From contig JANBVO010000006.1 in the NCBI GenBank assembly GCA_030052745.1, forward strand, positions 372,001-436,000: DNA of 64,000 bases, written 5' to 3'. The stretch is from Pleurostoma richardsiae. Lineage: Eukaryota; Ascomycota; Sordariomycetes; Calosphaeriales; Pleurostomataceae. This document shows, piece by piece, positions 46,868 to 57,714 of this stretch. How positions within the stretch are numbered: the stretch's first letter is position 1; every line of letters begins with the position of its first letter. Below the pieces are notes generated by a model. The model did no database searches, was not told where the DNA came from, and was given only the letters and a program-made list of their open reading frames with translations. The position numbers were made by a program, and so were the translations under genes.

Positions 46868-49800
46868 ACGGAGGCAGGCGAAACCACCGGGCCGACCCGG
46901 CACCTGGCAGCCAAGATCCTACTTACGCTCAAGACGACTCGGCTCCGGCTCAAGTGGGAGCACCTGGAGAGTCCACGCAGCCTCGCAGACCGGGAACTCC
47001 GGCTGAAGCTATGGAGCCTGACCATGCGCGTCGATCCGGAGGCAGCTCTCAAGCTGACGCCGCGCCAACTCTCGGGCTCGGGCTACAGGCCCCGACAATC
47101 AGCGATGACGAGAACGAGAACGAGAAGTCGAGGTCAAACCGCTCGAGCTACTCTCACTGGGACCCTGAACCAGGTTTCGCACACGTTGATGGTGAAATCG
47201 ATGGCACCGGTTACAACGAAACTAAGGTTGACATCATCACCGTGCCATGCCCTGGAGCCGATCCTGTAGAGACGTGGGCCCGCGACCCCTTGCCCGATGA
47301 TTACTTTGGTTCTCCGAGCGACTTCGACCTGCATGGGGACGGTCACGACGCCGTCAAGGAGCTTGCCGGAGATGTCATTCTCACACCTGCAATCAGCTAC
47401 CATTTGCCCAAGGCAGCCCACCTGTGGGTGAGGCAGGGGATCCGAAAATCGGCCAATGCCGCCCGTGTTCTGCTCTACAGGCATCGTGAGTTAACCGAGA
47501 AGCTGGACTTGGACATGCTAGCTCAGGATCTGCTCGACCATGTTCTTCGTCTGCGAAAGGACCTGAACCCATCTCGCCCGCTTTTCTTCATCGCTCACAG
47601 CATTGGCGGCTTGGTGGTCAAGTTGGCTTTGCTCAAAGCGAGACAGCACCCGACGTATCGCGGTATTCTATACAACTGTCATGGAGTCACCTTCTTCGGT
47701 GAGCTAAGAGTCCTGGTGTCTCCTCATCTTTCAATCTCTAGAGCTGACCAGTTTGAAGCTACTCCTCACCGCGGGTCCAGCTACATGTCTATGACTAACC
47801 TCCGGGAGAGCATACGCTTGCTTATGCACTTACAGCACCCTCTGCCTATGTCAATTGCCGATGATCTCAGGCTAGGGGAGTCAACACTGCTGAAGATGCA
47901 CGAAGACTTCGCGGCTATAGCGAGCGATATGCGGATATGGACTTTCTACGAGACGATTGATTCCTTGCTCTCCGAGGGATCTGAGTCCGCACTCACCGAC
48001 ACGGTCCAATTCAGCGCCCCTCTTGTCTCAATCAAGTCTGCCCTTGTTGGCGTGAGGCAGGAGACTGTTTATTCTTCTCTAGAGAGCGGGCATGCAAACT
48101 GTGCATCTTTTGGCCCTCAGAATCCGAAAACCATGGCCGCTTACCTGGAAGATCTCTCATTAGCGGTATCTAAAGCTGTGGATCTGAGCCAATACACCCA
48201 TACGCCGCTGACGCTCAAGGAGCGCGTCAAAGTCGAGGTCATAGGATTCTACGAGGACCCAGACGCCGCGATGGACTCTGCTATTAGGCTTTATTTCACG
48301 AAATACCATCTTGCAGACTTCCTAGACAAGGGTCCTGAACGTTGCCTAGCGGAACGTCTTACCGGCGGCCCAAAGTCGTCGCCAGATAATTCTCCTCCGA
48401 TGGATGGCGCAGAGATTCTCAGCAAACACCCAGCGGAAGGGAGTAATAGGACTGCTTTGGGGATCTGGCACAATATTCAACAGATTCTAAACCCGACTGC
48501 CTCCAGCAGTAGCCAGGAGGGTGGCGAAGGTCGACCTGAATCTCCGGATATTGTAGTGACGCGGCCTACACGACCACCACCGGCTTCACAAGCGGCCCCA
48601 TTACTTTCTTCCGCTATGCACCGAGCACATAGTCTGACGGTCCCCTCGTTGTCTACACCAGCTTTTAGACGGCCTTCAACGGCTTCGAGCACAGAACGTA
48701 GCGCTAGCACAAGATCTGATCCTTCCGGAGAGGAGATATCCCCAAAAGACAGGCAGAGGGTCATAGGTCCCGGGGAAGAATTTCGGACACGCTCAACGTC
48801 AACTACTGAACATCTAGACTTTGAACCAACTGCCAAGTCCCGAGCCAAAAGGTCGACCGGACCATCTGCTCTTCAGGATCTTACCGCTGGCTTTTCTAGG
48901 CCTGACCCTAATAAACGAAGATTCATGTGGATTCATACGCCATTCACAAATCCACCCTGGGTCAAGGTGAGGAGAATGAGATTCATCTGCCTGCTATCTC
49001 GATAATTGCTGACCTCTGATTTAGAGCATATTCGATAAGCTCTCGGAAACACACGGCCAAGACTTTGCGAAGTTATTCAACAATGAGAATTGGGTCTCTC
49101 GACACGTTCAGGGCCGCCATTCACAGTCACAGCCATCATTCGTCAAACCAGCCTGTAGTTATATTCCGGTCGATTCCGCTTCGTCTCCGCGAACATCATT
49201 TGCCAACAGTGGAACGAGTGTCTCAAAGAAGCCGTCGCCATCGTATCTCTACTTGTACCTGCCATATCTCCACTTTGATACTTACCTTAACGTCTTAAAG
49301 CGCAGAAATATCATGAGAAGGCGTATGAAGCATGGCCGTGCCAAACCAGTACCTTCAGATATTGCTGATCTGGACTCACTGGAACTGAAGGTCATCTGGG
49401 AATTTCTCGGCTATGACCCTGCGCTCAACTGTCGGCGAACGCTGGACCAATTTGGATACCCTTCTCTTAAAGATACATACGCTCGCGATGACGATCAGAT
49501 GCTGTACAAGCTTACGAGGGAGGACATACCGCAGCAGGCAATGTACTTCACACAGACACGCACAACGGCAGGCATCCGTGACGGCAACGAATCTATCGGT
49601 TCTACAGTCAAGGGGCAGTCAGTTGTGACTTCGGCTAGGGCTCTGAGAGGGCAGGAGGCCGAGAAGACGGAATACGAAAACGAGACAGACATCGACCTAG
49701 AGCTGGAAGTGAGGGATGGTAATCTCCTCATGGTCGACCAGCTCTGGCTGTGGGCTATTGACACTAGTATAGTACCCCTTCGCCGTTCTTCACTTCGTCC

Positions 49801-51155
49801 CATCTGACAATGAACAGCCACTTTAACGACCTTTTTCCCTAAGCGGGACTCTCGTCCGATCGAGGGGCCAATGTTCCAGCAAGCAGATCTGCGAAATAGC
49901 GTCTACAACGAGTTGAATGGGGACCTAACAGGACGCTGCGAGAACGCGCTTGATCTCGCGGCCTTTATCACCTTGCATGCCGTTACGGTGCTATTAGACA
50001 GGTCGTCCCACCCCGATCTTGAGGTGTTTCGGATATTCGAAGAAGCTATTGGAATGCTCGTATGCGTCCTTGATCCCGTATCAATCACTACACAGGACTC
50101 ACAGACAAGATAGACCGAAAGAATGACATCGAACATGAAGCGATTCCGTATGCAAAGCTTCAGGGAAATCATTGTCGACGGCTCGGACTATGATGACCCC
50201 GACGAGATGAGGCCTCAGTCTATCAAGAAGCGCCATAAACGCGAATTGAAACGGGCGGAGAGGGAGAATCGAGACAATACATCGGCTCTCTTGGAGCTGC
50301 GCGACTTGGAAGACGAGTTGACTACACTCTTGCGCCTCTTCGACACCCAGAGTCAGGTAATTGAGAAGATGAAGTCAATCTACTCAAGTGATACTCTCAA
50401 AGATATTACTGAGAACGGACGTGTGTATTTGACTGAAGCTCTGGCGCGGCTGGAAGAGTACAAGGCTCAGACTACCGAGATGCTGAAACGAGTAGACACC
50501 ACCCGCAAGGATGTCAGTATCCCTACGACAAAAAAAATATAGAGATTTACTGACGAAGGTCAAACAGTACGAGAAATTGCTTGAGATGGCCCAGCGCCAA
50601 GCACAAGTCGACGACGTCCGCTGGTCACGACTACAGACAGAGCTGGCTAGCTCGCAAAACCTGTCGGTCATGATCTTTACTACGTTCACTGTGATCTTCT
50701 TGCCCCTGAGCTTCTTCACCGGCCTCTTCGGCATGAACACCCTTGAGTGGGGAGGTGACAGGGGCAAGTTCCCGACCATTGGCTACATCGGTTCCATTGC
50801 GCTGCCCATCTCTGCGTTACTCATCGCCGGAACCCTCCTGGCCGCGTTCAGTTCTCGCGTGCAGGCGGTCTTCAAAGCCGTGTTCCGCCAGACCCGAAAG
50901 GGGCTGGTGGGCGTGGCGCAACGCGGCGTCGTAGCACTACAGCCGGCGGATAAGCGGCTCGCCAGGATGAGCAGGAAGAAGAGGGAGGCGTGGGAGGAGA
51001 GGGAATACCGTGACAGCAAGAGGAAGGACAAGACCTACGACTTCTGGGCTACGGTTAGGAGACAGAGGGGATCCGCAGCCTATCTTATTCCGGATTTGAA
51101 TAGGAAACCTTTTGGGAGGCCCGCGGCGAGAAAAGCAACTTGGAGGTCGGCCTAG
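46864..51155 (+). CDS. SERAC1-like alpha/beta hydrolase fused to a CorA-like membrane domain
   Basis: Six exons: 46864-47698, 47759-48966, 49025-49766, 49818-50059, 50114-50512 and 50568-51155 (introns 60, 58, 51, 54 and 55 bp), frame kept throughout, giving 1,337 residues. Residues 1-115 are disordered. Residues about 118-400 are the hydrolase: VDIITVPCPGADPVETW, WVRQGIRKSANAARVLLYRH, IAHSIGGLVVK with Ser246 as nucleophile, and FFATPHRGSSY made by the first splice. A Ser/Pro-rich linker (about 500-690) leads to a module typical of fungal CorA-like proteins (SYLYLYLPYLHFD, LWLWAIDT, LRNSVYNELNGD), a long coiled coil (RRDYEKLLE-type), then two membrane helices (about 1174-1194 and 1212-1236) with the CorA signature GMN at 1197-1199. 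CorA proteins form pentameric magnesium channels; whether this one conducts ions is unknown. Intron 1 has no stop in frame. Confidence 0.9.
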
Positions 51156-52052
51156 CAATCCCCCAGATGACTGACTGTTCGGGGAGGGACCGTAGTCCCC
51201 GGGGTGTCTTGCTGAGGCCCGATGGGTTCAACTGTTTTTGTGGAGGTGCTAAGACAGCTAATTATGTATGAAAGACCCCTGAGATAACTACCGCTCTACA
51301 AGGGTACTTTTCCTGCCAGGATCCCTCTGTCCGTAAACAAAGTTGCGAGTAGGACTGACTCCTTGGTGCCGAGAGATGCGGCTGCGAGGCTGTTTCAACG
51401 GTGCGTGATCGACGGGACGGTATCTTTTCTTAGAAGCGAAGCTTCAGAGCAACACTTGTTTTACAGCACCGTTTCTGCTCTGGTTCCTGACACGCCCTCC
51501 CCGCACCGAGGCTTTCTGTAACTGTAAGCGGCGCCTTGCTCACCTGCCTCCCAATACAGTCTGCACCGTAGCTGCTTCACGTAGTAGTCAAGGATCGGCA
51601 ACTAGAGGGCCTCGATTTCCAACCCGCTAGATTGATCACCCATAGCGCACGAGATATAGTAGGAAGAACTAGTGCGTCTCTCCGCCTCGCCAGGGTCCGG
51701 AAAACACACACGGAGCCATTGTAGAATCGAAAAGAGCAGGTCCTATTCTTTGCGCCGCACGGAAACGACAGTGGTGGATGCATTTTTCCCGCACTGTCGG
51801 CTCCTGTTTATTTCTGGTTACCCTGGGTATAATTTCAAGTTCCCGTCCGGCAGTCCCCGTGAAACCCATGCAGCCCCAGCTTCGGCGCAGTTAGAGCGAT
51901 CCCGCAGGATCTAGACATGTTATGTACAGAAAAATGGCTTCGTTGAAGAAGGAAGTGCGAGCGTCGGACTCGGCTCGCGGGAGTTGTGCTGGGGATTCTC
52001 TCAGAGAATCACCTGGTTGTCAGACGCACTAGGGACACTCCAGGAGATACCC
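51156..52052. other. Convergent intergenic region (0.9 kb), no gene
   Basis: Lies between the ends of the hydrolase-CorA gene (+) and the low-complexity secreted protein (-). Nothing beyond 3' flanks is visible. Confidence 0.55.
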
Positions 52053-53143
52053 TCAGGCCGTGGCGGTAGCCGCTGCTGCAACTGCCGTGTCTGTGGCGAG
52101 GGCGACGTCGGTGGCGGCAGCGACAGCTGAATCCGTAGCTAGGACGAGATCTGTCGCTGTGGTGCTAGCAGCTGCCGCAGCGGAAGCGGCAGCGGCAGCA
52201 GATGCGGCAGCGGCAGATTCGGATGCCGCAGCCGCCGCTGCAGCAGTTGAAGACGCAGCAGCAGCGGCAGATGCAGAGGCGGCGGCAGCGGCGGCGGCAG
52301 TACCCTTCTTGCCCTTGCCCTTCTTCCCCTTGCCGGTCGTGGCTGCGGCAGCGGCGTTACCAGCGTTGTTGTTGGCGGCGTTGTTACCAGCGGCGGCGTT
52401 ATTGGCGGCATTGTTGTTGTTGCCGGCGTTGTTGCCGGCAGCAGCGGCGGCATTCGCAGCGGCGTTGCCGCCGTTCCCATTGGCCTTACCACCGCCCCCT
52501 GCTCCGGCAGCGGCGGCAGCAGCACCTCCACCGCCTCCGGCGGCATTGCCCTTGCCCTTTCCACCACCACCACCGCCGCCGCCGCCGCCTTTGCCCTTGC
52601 CCTGCCTCTTGTCTAGGCCTGGCGCGTCAGCCTCGTCGCGACCGTTCAGGATGGAGAGGAGTCCACTAAGCCCTGAGCTCTGACTCCCAGCGGCGAGTTG
52701 GCCTTCAAGCTGCAAATAATCAACATATACTCCTCTTTCTTCCCTGTCAAAGAACCACTTACATCCTGTATAATCTGCCCGAGCTGGCCTGAGGCTCCTG
52801 CCTTCTTGCCATTGCCGGTATCCGCTGCCGTGGTATTCGCTGCCGCCGATGTGACATTTGCGGCAGCTCCGGCTGCGTTAGCACCGGCCTTCTTTCCCTT
52901 CTTAGCACCCTTCTTCTTGCCTCCCGTGTCGGTAGTGGTGCCATTCGCGGCTGCGGTGACGTCGGCAGTTGCGGTGGCGTTGGCGTTGGCGTTGTTGTTC
53001 TTGCCGCCCTTGTGCTTGGGCTCTCGGGCGTAGATGTCGACAGTGTGTTCATAAGGAGTGCGGGCCTGGTTCATGGCAGGCATGGACGCGACGTAGGTCG
53101 CCGAGGCTGCGAGCAGCATAAGGACGCTTCCGAGGTTCTTCAT
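52053..53143 (-). CDS. Secreted Ala/Gly/Asn-rich low-complexity protein with a Kex2 site
   Basis: Two exons on the minus strand, 53143-52763 and 52709-52053 (53-bp intron), give 345 residues. The open frame upstream of 53143 has no ATG. Residues 1-23 form a clean signal peptide (MKNLGSVLMLLAASATYVAS). Then come a Lys/Asn/Ala/Thr arm, a predicted amphipathic helix (GQLGQIIQDLEGQL and SGLSGLLSILNG, about 119-150), a Kex2-type site DKR at 160-162, a poly-Gly stretch, Asn/Ala repeats and a long Ala/Ser tail that ends in ATDVALATDTAVAAA-like repeats. Both strands are open in several frames because of GCN/GGN codons. There is no known domain. It may be a cell-wall, adhesive or surface-layer protein; this is inference. 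A strong TATATAAA lies about 280 bp upstream. Confidence 0.72.
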
Positions 53144-53425
53144 GATGACAGACAACAGAAGTGGTGACGAGCGGGTAAGGATTGTACAGAATGTCAAGGA
53201 GGGAAAGACCAGGAGCACAGCTGGGGAGATGTTAGTTGGTTGGGCGGTCCGAGGACGATGTTGATACTGACCTCAGAAGCAGGATCAACCCAATATGTTC
53301 AACGAAGGGAAATCAAGAAGAATCCACAGGACCCCAAGAAGTGAACGATGAATCAGCAAAGGAAGACTACCAGTAGCTGCCGAGTAGCGACAGATCCGTA
53401 GAAATCGAGACGGTTGAGGAGACAT

Positions 53426-53433
53426 TTTATATA
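53426..53433 (-). promoter_or_regulatory. TATA box for the low-complexity secreted protein
   Basis: TATATAAA on the minus strand, about 283 bp before the start codon at 53143. A strong TATA box is typical of inducible rather than housekeeping fungal genes. If used, the leader is about 200-250 nt. Confidence 0.5.
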
Positions 53434-55059
53434 ACTGTATGACCAGGTTCTCAAACCATCAATCAACAACGCTAGTTGCCAAGTCTGCCACAAGCCCGTC
53501 AGGAGGCCGCGGAGGTCCTAGCCAGAAGCATATCCCAACTTGGCTTTCACCGGGGTGAAGGCGTCAGATGTGATGACATGGAGACATCGGGCCTCTCAGC
53601 CAGTAACGAAGGAGGTCAGGTTGGAATGTAACCAAAGGACAGGCATTGACCCTGATCGCTACGATCCACAAACCGCAGGCGGAACGAGGGACATCAATAA
53701 GCTTCCCCGGTACCTACGCTGGGGTTAGCCAAGCGAGAAGGGGCTCTCTGGGCACGAGCAGGGTTGGCAATGACATCTGCTCATGGCAGGGATGCTAATT
53801 CAGGAAGCGAACCCGGGGCGCAGACTAAACCAGACCAGACCAAACACAAGTGTGGTAGGATCACCAGAGCGGGCGATCATACTGGAGTTGCTTGGGCAGA
53901 AACACGGAACTGAAGGAGAGGTTCGCGAGGGGAAACAAGAAACACGGTGGGAGAATCGTGAAGTTGTGGGCAATTGTGGGAAAGCAGGGACATCAAACTG
54001 CGGATCAAACAAGCAACTCGGGCTCGAGCTGAGACTCGGGATAAAGATAGAAAACACCGGGCCTTGCCTGCCAGCCTACCCACGCTAAGGCGGCAGCTGA
54101 GGAGATCTGATGTTCCAGAAAACTGGGGTAAGAGGAGATGTCATCCGGAAATGCCCGCAGACGGGAGTCGACGGGAGTTGACGGGGTACTTCATCCGACC
54201 GGCAGTTGCAGGGTTGCCGTCTCAAGGAACCGTTGAGGGGACGCCGGATTGGTCCAGCCCTGTTTTGCGGCTTGCTTCATGGTCGCTCGTGCGGGCCCGT
54301 CCGTCAGGAACCTGGGACGGTATGGAACGAATGAAAACGCGAGAGGCTGGGCCGGGAGCTTCAGGTCCTCTTCTCCGCTTATCTAAGTAGCCCATCCTGG
54401 TGCATACGGGTATTAGAGTAAGGGATTGCTCAGACAAGCATCAGCGTGAGTGTCTGGCTGCGGCAGCGAGTTGATGTCCCTGGAGGCCTGGAGGAGGGAT
54501 GGGAAGCTTCCCAAATAAGCTTTTAAGTCTAAAATTGGGCCTGGCAACAGTATCTGCGGATGGATTCGCTCGTGGTCATTGGTCCCGCCCCCCATTCTTA
54601 GCCTGAGTGATCTCTTCATTCAATGCGTACGAGAAAACATCTGGCTGTGGTCCCTGGGGCTCCACGGCCATGGACCTTTGGAACAGGGGAAGCGGGGGAC
54701 TCATTGGCAGGACGACTTGGGCCAGAAGCCAGGCTTTACATAGTAGGAATTGAGGAGGCCGAAAATTTGCGAGACACGGAGTAGAACCTTTGGTACAGAG
54801 GCCGTGCGGTGAACGGACTCGACGAAGGGGCCGTGTTTCCGCTTCCCAGTGGAGCCTCATGGATGATGCTGAGATGAAGTGATGAGGTCCATGAAGCAGC
54901 GTGTTTGCAGCTGCGAGTTGTCATTTGCTATTGTTAGTTGCCCTCGAGATGCTTTCGAGATCATCTGCGGTATGGCGGTCTGTCGACCACCAGACTCGAT
55001 TCTGTGACGGGCGAAGGGGGAGAGAGAGGCCTGGTCGAGCTGTCGTGGTTGACTCCTTA

Positions 55060-55077
55060 TACGGAGTATTGACGTCA
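55060..55077. promoter_or_regulatory. TACGGAGTA next to a CRE palindrome (TGACGTCA)
   Basis: TACGGAGTA at 55060-55068 is followed one base later by TGACGTCA at 55070-55077, the full binding palindrome of CREB/ATF-type bZIP factors (Atf1-like in fungi). It lies about 590 bp upstream of the ETF-QO start codon. Confidence 0.55.
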
Positions 55078-55668
55078 ATTCTCCCTATGGAATGCCGCGG
55101 GAGTCCTCCCAAGTAGATGATTACATAAGTGAGGCCGGTTAATGAAGCTCGAAGAGGCTGAAGACGATGGATGATGGATGAATGGTCTTTGCAAAGGGCT
55201 TGGGAAGCCGAGGGAGCTGTCGGAAGGTGCAAAGTGGGGGAAGCGGCCAGCACCAGCAGCACATCCCACTCTGAGCTCCAGAGGACCGAGACCGCGGCCC
55301 CCCTCGGCAACCCCAGGTCTATTTGGGCCACTCACAGCGCCCCCATTTCTCATTGGCGAGGTAAAGGCTCACATGTACCGGCGCCGAAGTCGATCACCAA
55401 AGAGGGAAAGACGATGAAAAAACAAGCCCACGTCATATGTTCTCCCACCCCTCGAGACGTTCTGGCCGCTGCGACCACCTGAGCTTTGGACGACATCGGA
55501 CTTGAGCCTTCCGCGCTGCCGTCAGGCGAGGGCACCAACACCGCTTTCCCCTTGTGCTGTGACTCAAACCTCGACCTTGCACTCAAGTCTTTGCTGCCCT
55601 TGCTTCTTCTCTTCGAGGAACTGCCTTTTACCAATGGTACGGTAGTGCGCAAAGGCAAATCTCTAGAG

Positions 55669-57714
55669 ATGTCTGCATCAACGCGGGTAACCAGCACAGC
55701 GAGCCGGCGCCTCTGTCGCGGGGCCCGATCAATCGCAAGGCCGCACACCCAGCGTCGAGGTTTCATTGCGCCGTGCGTCACCCGCAGAGTCAGTGCACGG
55801 CCGTCATGCGTCACAGTCGGCGCACCCCAGGTGCGCTTCTTCTCGATCAGCCGGCGGAGGTGGATGGCCACACCCGACGACTCCTTCGACCCCGCAACCA
55901 TTGAGCGCGAGAGCGACGAGGTCGACGTCTGCATCGTCGGCGGAGGTGAGTGACGGCCTGGGCCAATTGACCCGGAAAACATGACATCTAAGGAGAAACC
56001 CGCCCCCATGCAGGACCCGCCGGGCTGAGCGCCGCCATCCGTCTCAAGCAGCTGGCCACCGAGGCCGGCAACGAAGACTTCCGCGTGCTCCTTCTCGAGA
56101 AGGCCGGCGAGCTGGGCGCCCATATCCTCTCGGGCGCCGTCATCCAGCCCACCGCCGTCGAGGAGCTGTTCCCGGACTGGCTCGCCGAGGACAACGAGTC
56201 GCGCTTCGAGTACGCCACGCCCGCCGGCGACGACCGCATGCGCCTGCTCACCAAGAGCCTGGCCATCCCCATTCCCGCGCCTCCGCAGATGCACAACCAC
56301 GGGAACTACATCGTCTCGCTCAACCAGTTCACCAAATGGCTTGGCGAGCGAGCCGAGGAGGTGGGTGTCGAGGTGTACCCGGGGTTTGCGGCTAGCGAGG
56401 TGCTATACAAGCCGGACGGGTCGGTACTGGGCGTTGCAACCAATGATCTTGGCATCAGCAGGACCGGCAAGCCGAAGGATACGTTTGAGAGAGGCATGGA
56501 GTTCCATGCAAGGGCGACGCTCTTCGCTGAGGGGTGTCATGGCAGTCTGACGAAGCAGGTGATCAAGAAGTTCGATCTGAGGCGGGATAGCCAGCCGCAG
56601 ACGTATGGTCTGGGTGTCAAGGAGGTCTGGGAGGTGCAGCCGGAGAAGTTCAAGAAGGGATCGATCACGCACTCGCTGGGCTATCCCCTGCCCTATGACA
56701 CATACGGAGGCGGGTGGATGTATCACTTCGGCGATAATCTGGTTAGTGTCGGCCTGGTCACCGCGCTCGACTATCCGAATCCGTGGATGTCCCCCTACGG
56801 CGAGTTCCAGAAGATGAAGCAGCACCCTCTGTACAGGAGTGTGCTCGAGGGCGGGAAGTGCATTTCTTACGGTGCCAGAGCTCTCATAGAAGGAGGCTTC
56901 CAGTCGATCCCTAAGGTCGCCTTCCCCGGAGGCGCGCTGATCGGTGATTCGGCCGGCTTCGTCAACGTGCCCAAGATCAAGGGCACGCACAACGCCATGA
57001 AGTCGGGCATGCTCGCCGCCGAAGCGGCGTGGAACGCCCTGAAGGAGGGCGACCAGGGCTCCGTCTTCCTGTACGAGTACGAGGACTCGCTGCGCAAGTC
57101 GTACATCTGGAAGGAGCTCAAGGAGGTGCGCAACATGCGGCCGTCGTTCCACTCGCCGCTGGGCATGTACGGCGGCATCATGTACTCGGGGCTCGACGCG
57201 TACCTGCTCAAGGGTCGCGTGCCGTGGACCTTCAAGCACAAGGCCGACTACGCCGCCACGAAGCCCGCCGACGGCTGCAAGAAGATCGAGTACGAGAAGC
57301 CGGACGGCAAGATCACCTTCGACATCCTGACCAGCGTGTCGCGGACGGGCACGAACCACGAGGAGGACCAGCCCGTGCACCTGCAGGTCAAGGACTGGGA
57401 CAAGCACACGCAGGAGACCTGGCCGACGTACAAGGGGCTCGAGAACAGGTTCTGCCCCGCCGGCGTATACGAGTACGTCGAGGATGCGTCGAAGCCGCTC
57501 GGGGTGAGGTTCCAGATCAACGCGCAGAAGTAAGTCTCCTGTCCTCCTTATTCCCGAGCACGACTCGCGGGCGCATGGTAGGTCGCTCATGCTGACTATC
57601 TCCTCTCACACCAGCTGCATACACTGCAAGACGTGCGACATCAAGGCGCCGAAACAGGACATCAACTGGCAGGTACCGCAGGGAGGCGAGGGGCCGAAGT
57701 ATTACATGACTTAG
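55669..57714 (+). CDS. CIR2: Electron transfer flavoprotein-ubiquinone oxidoreductase (ETF-QO)
   Basis: Three exons, 55669-55945, 56014-57529 and 57615-57714 (introns 68 and 85 bp), give 630 residues. ATG 55669 starts an Arg/Ser/Thr-rich mitochondrial presequence ([18 protein letters not shown]). The first intron splits the FAD-binding motif, restored as [16 protein letters not shown] (about 86-101). Other blocks: [44 protein letters not shown]-type [12 protein letters not shown] and [20 protein letters not shown]. The single 4Fe-4S cluster ligands are Cys573 (RFCPAG), Cys599, Cys602 and Cys605 ([13 protein letters not shown]), the last three made by the second splice. It passes electrons from acyl-CoA and amino-acid dehydrogenases, through ETF, to ubiquinone in the inner mitochondrial membrane. 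A 395-codon antisense open frame is a shadow. Confidence 0.97.

Larger units (their letters stand above)
53144..55668. other. Divergent intergenic region (2.5 kb), no gene supported
   Basis: Holds the promoters of the low-complexity protein (-) and ETF-QO (+). A TATATAAA box sits at 53426-53433 (minus strand). A TACGGAGTA motif and a full CRE palindrome are adjacent at 55060-55077. Near 54160-54187 three imperfect GACGGGAGT units are in tandem. Open frames such as 53974-54390 show no coding signature. Confidence 0.55.

Noticed and set aside
46864-51155. Hydrolase-CorA locus as a pseudogene
   Set aside because: All apparent frame breaks coincide with GT-AG introns of 51-60 bp whose removal restores conserved motifs.
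52060-52683. Plus-strand 207-codon Ala/Pro/Leu-rich frame opposite the low-complexity protein
   Set aside because: GCN/GGN repeats read the same way on both strands. The minus strand alone has a signal peptide, a frame-keeping intron and a TATA box.
56403-57590. 395-codon antisense open frame over ETF-QO
   Set aside because: Composition shadow of a well-defined gene; Leu/Val/Arg-rich without motifs.
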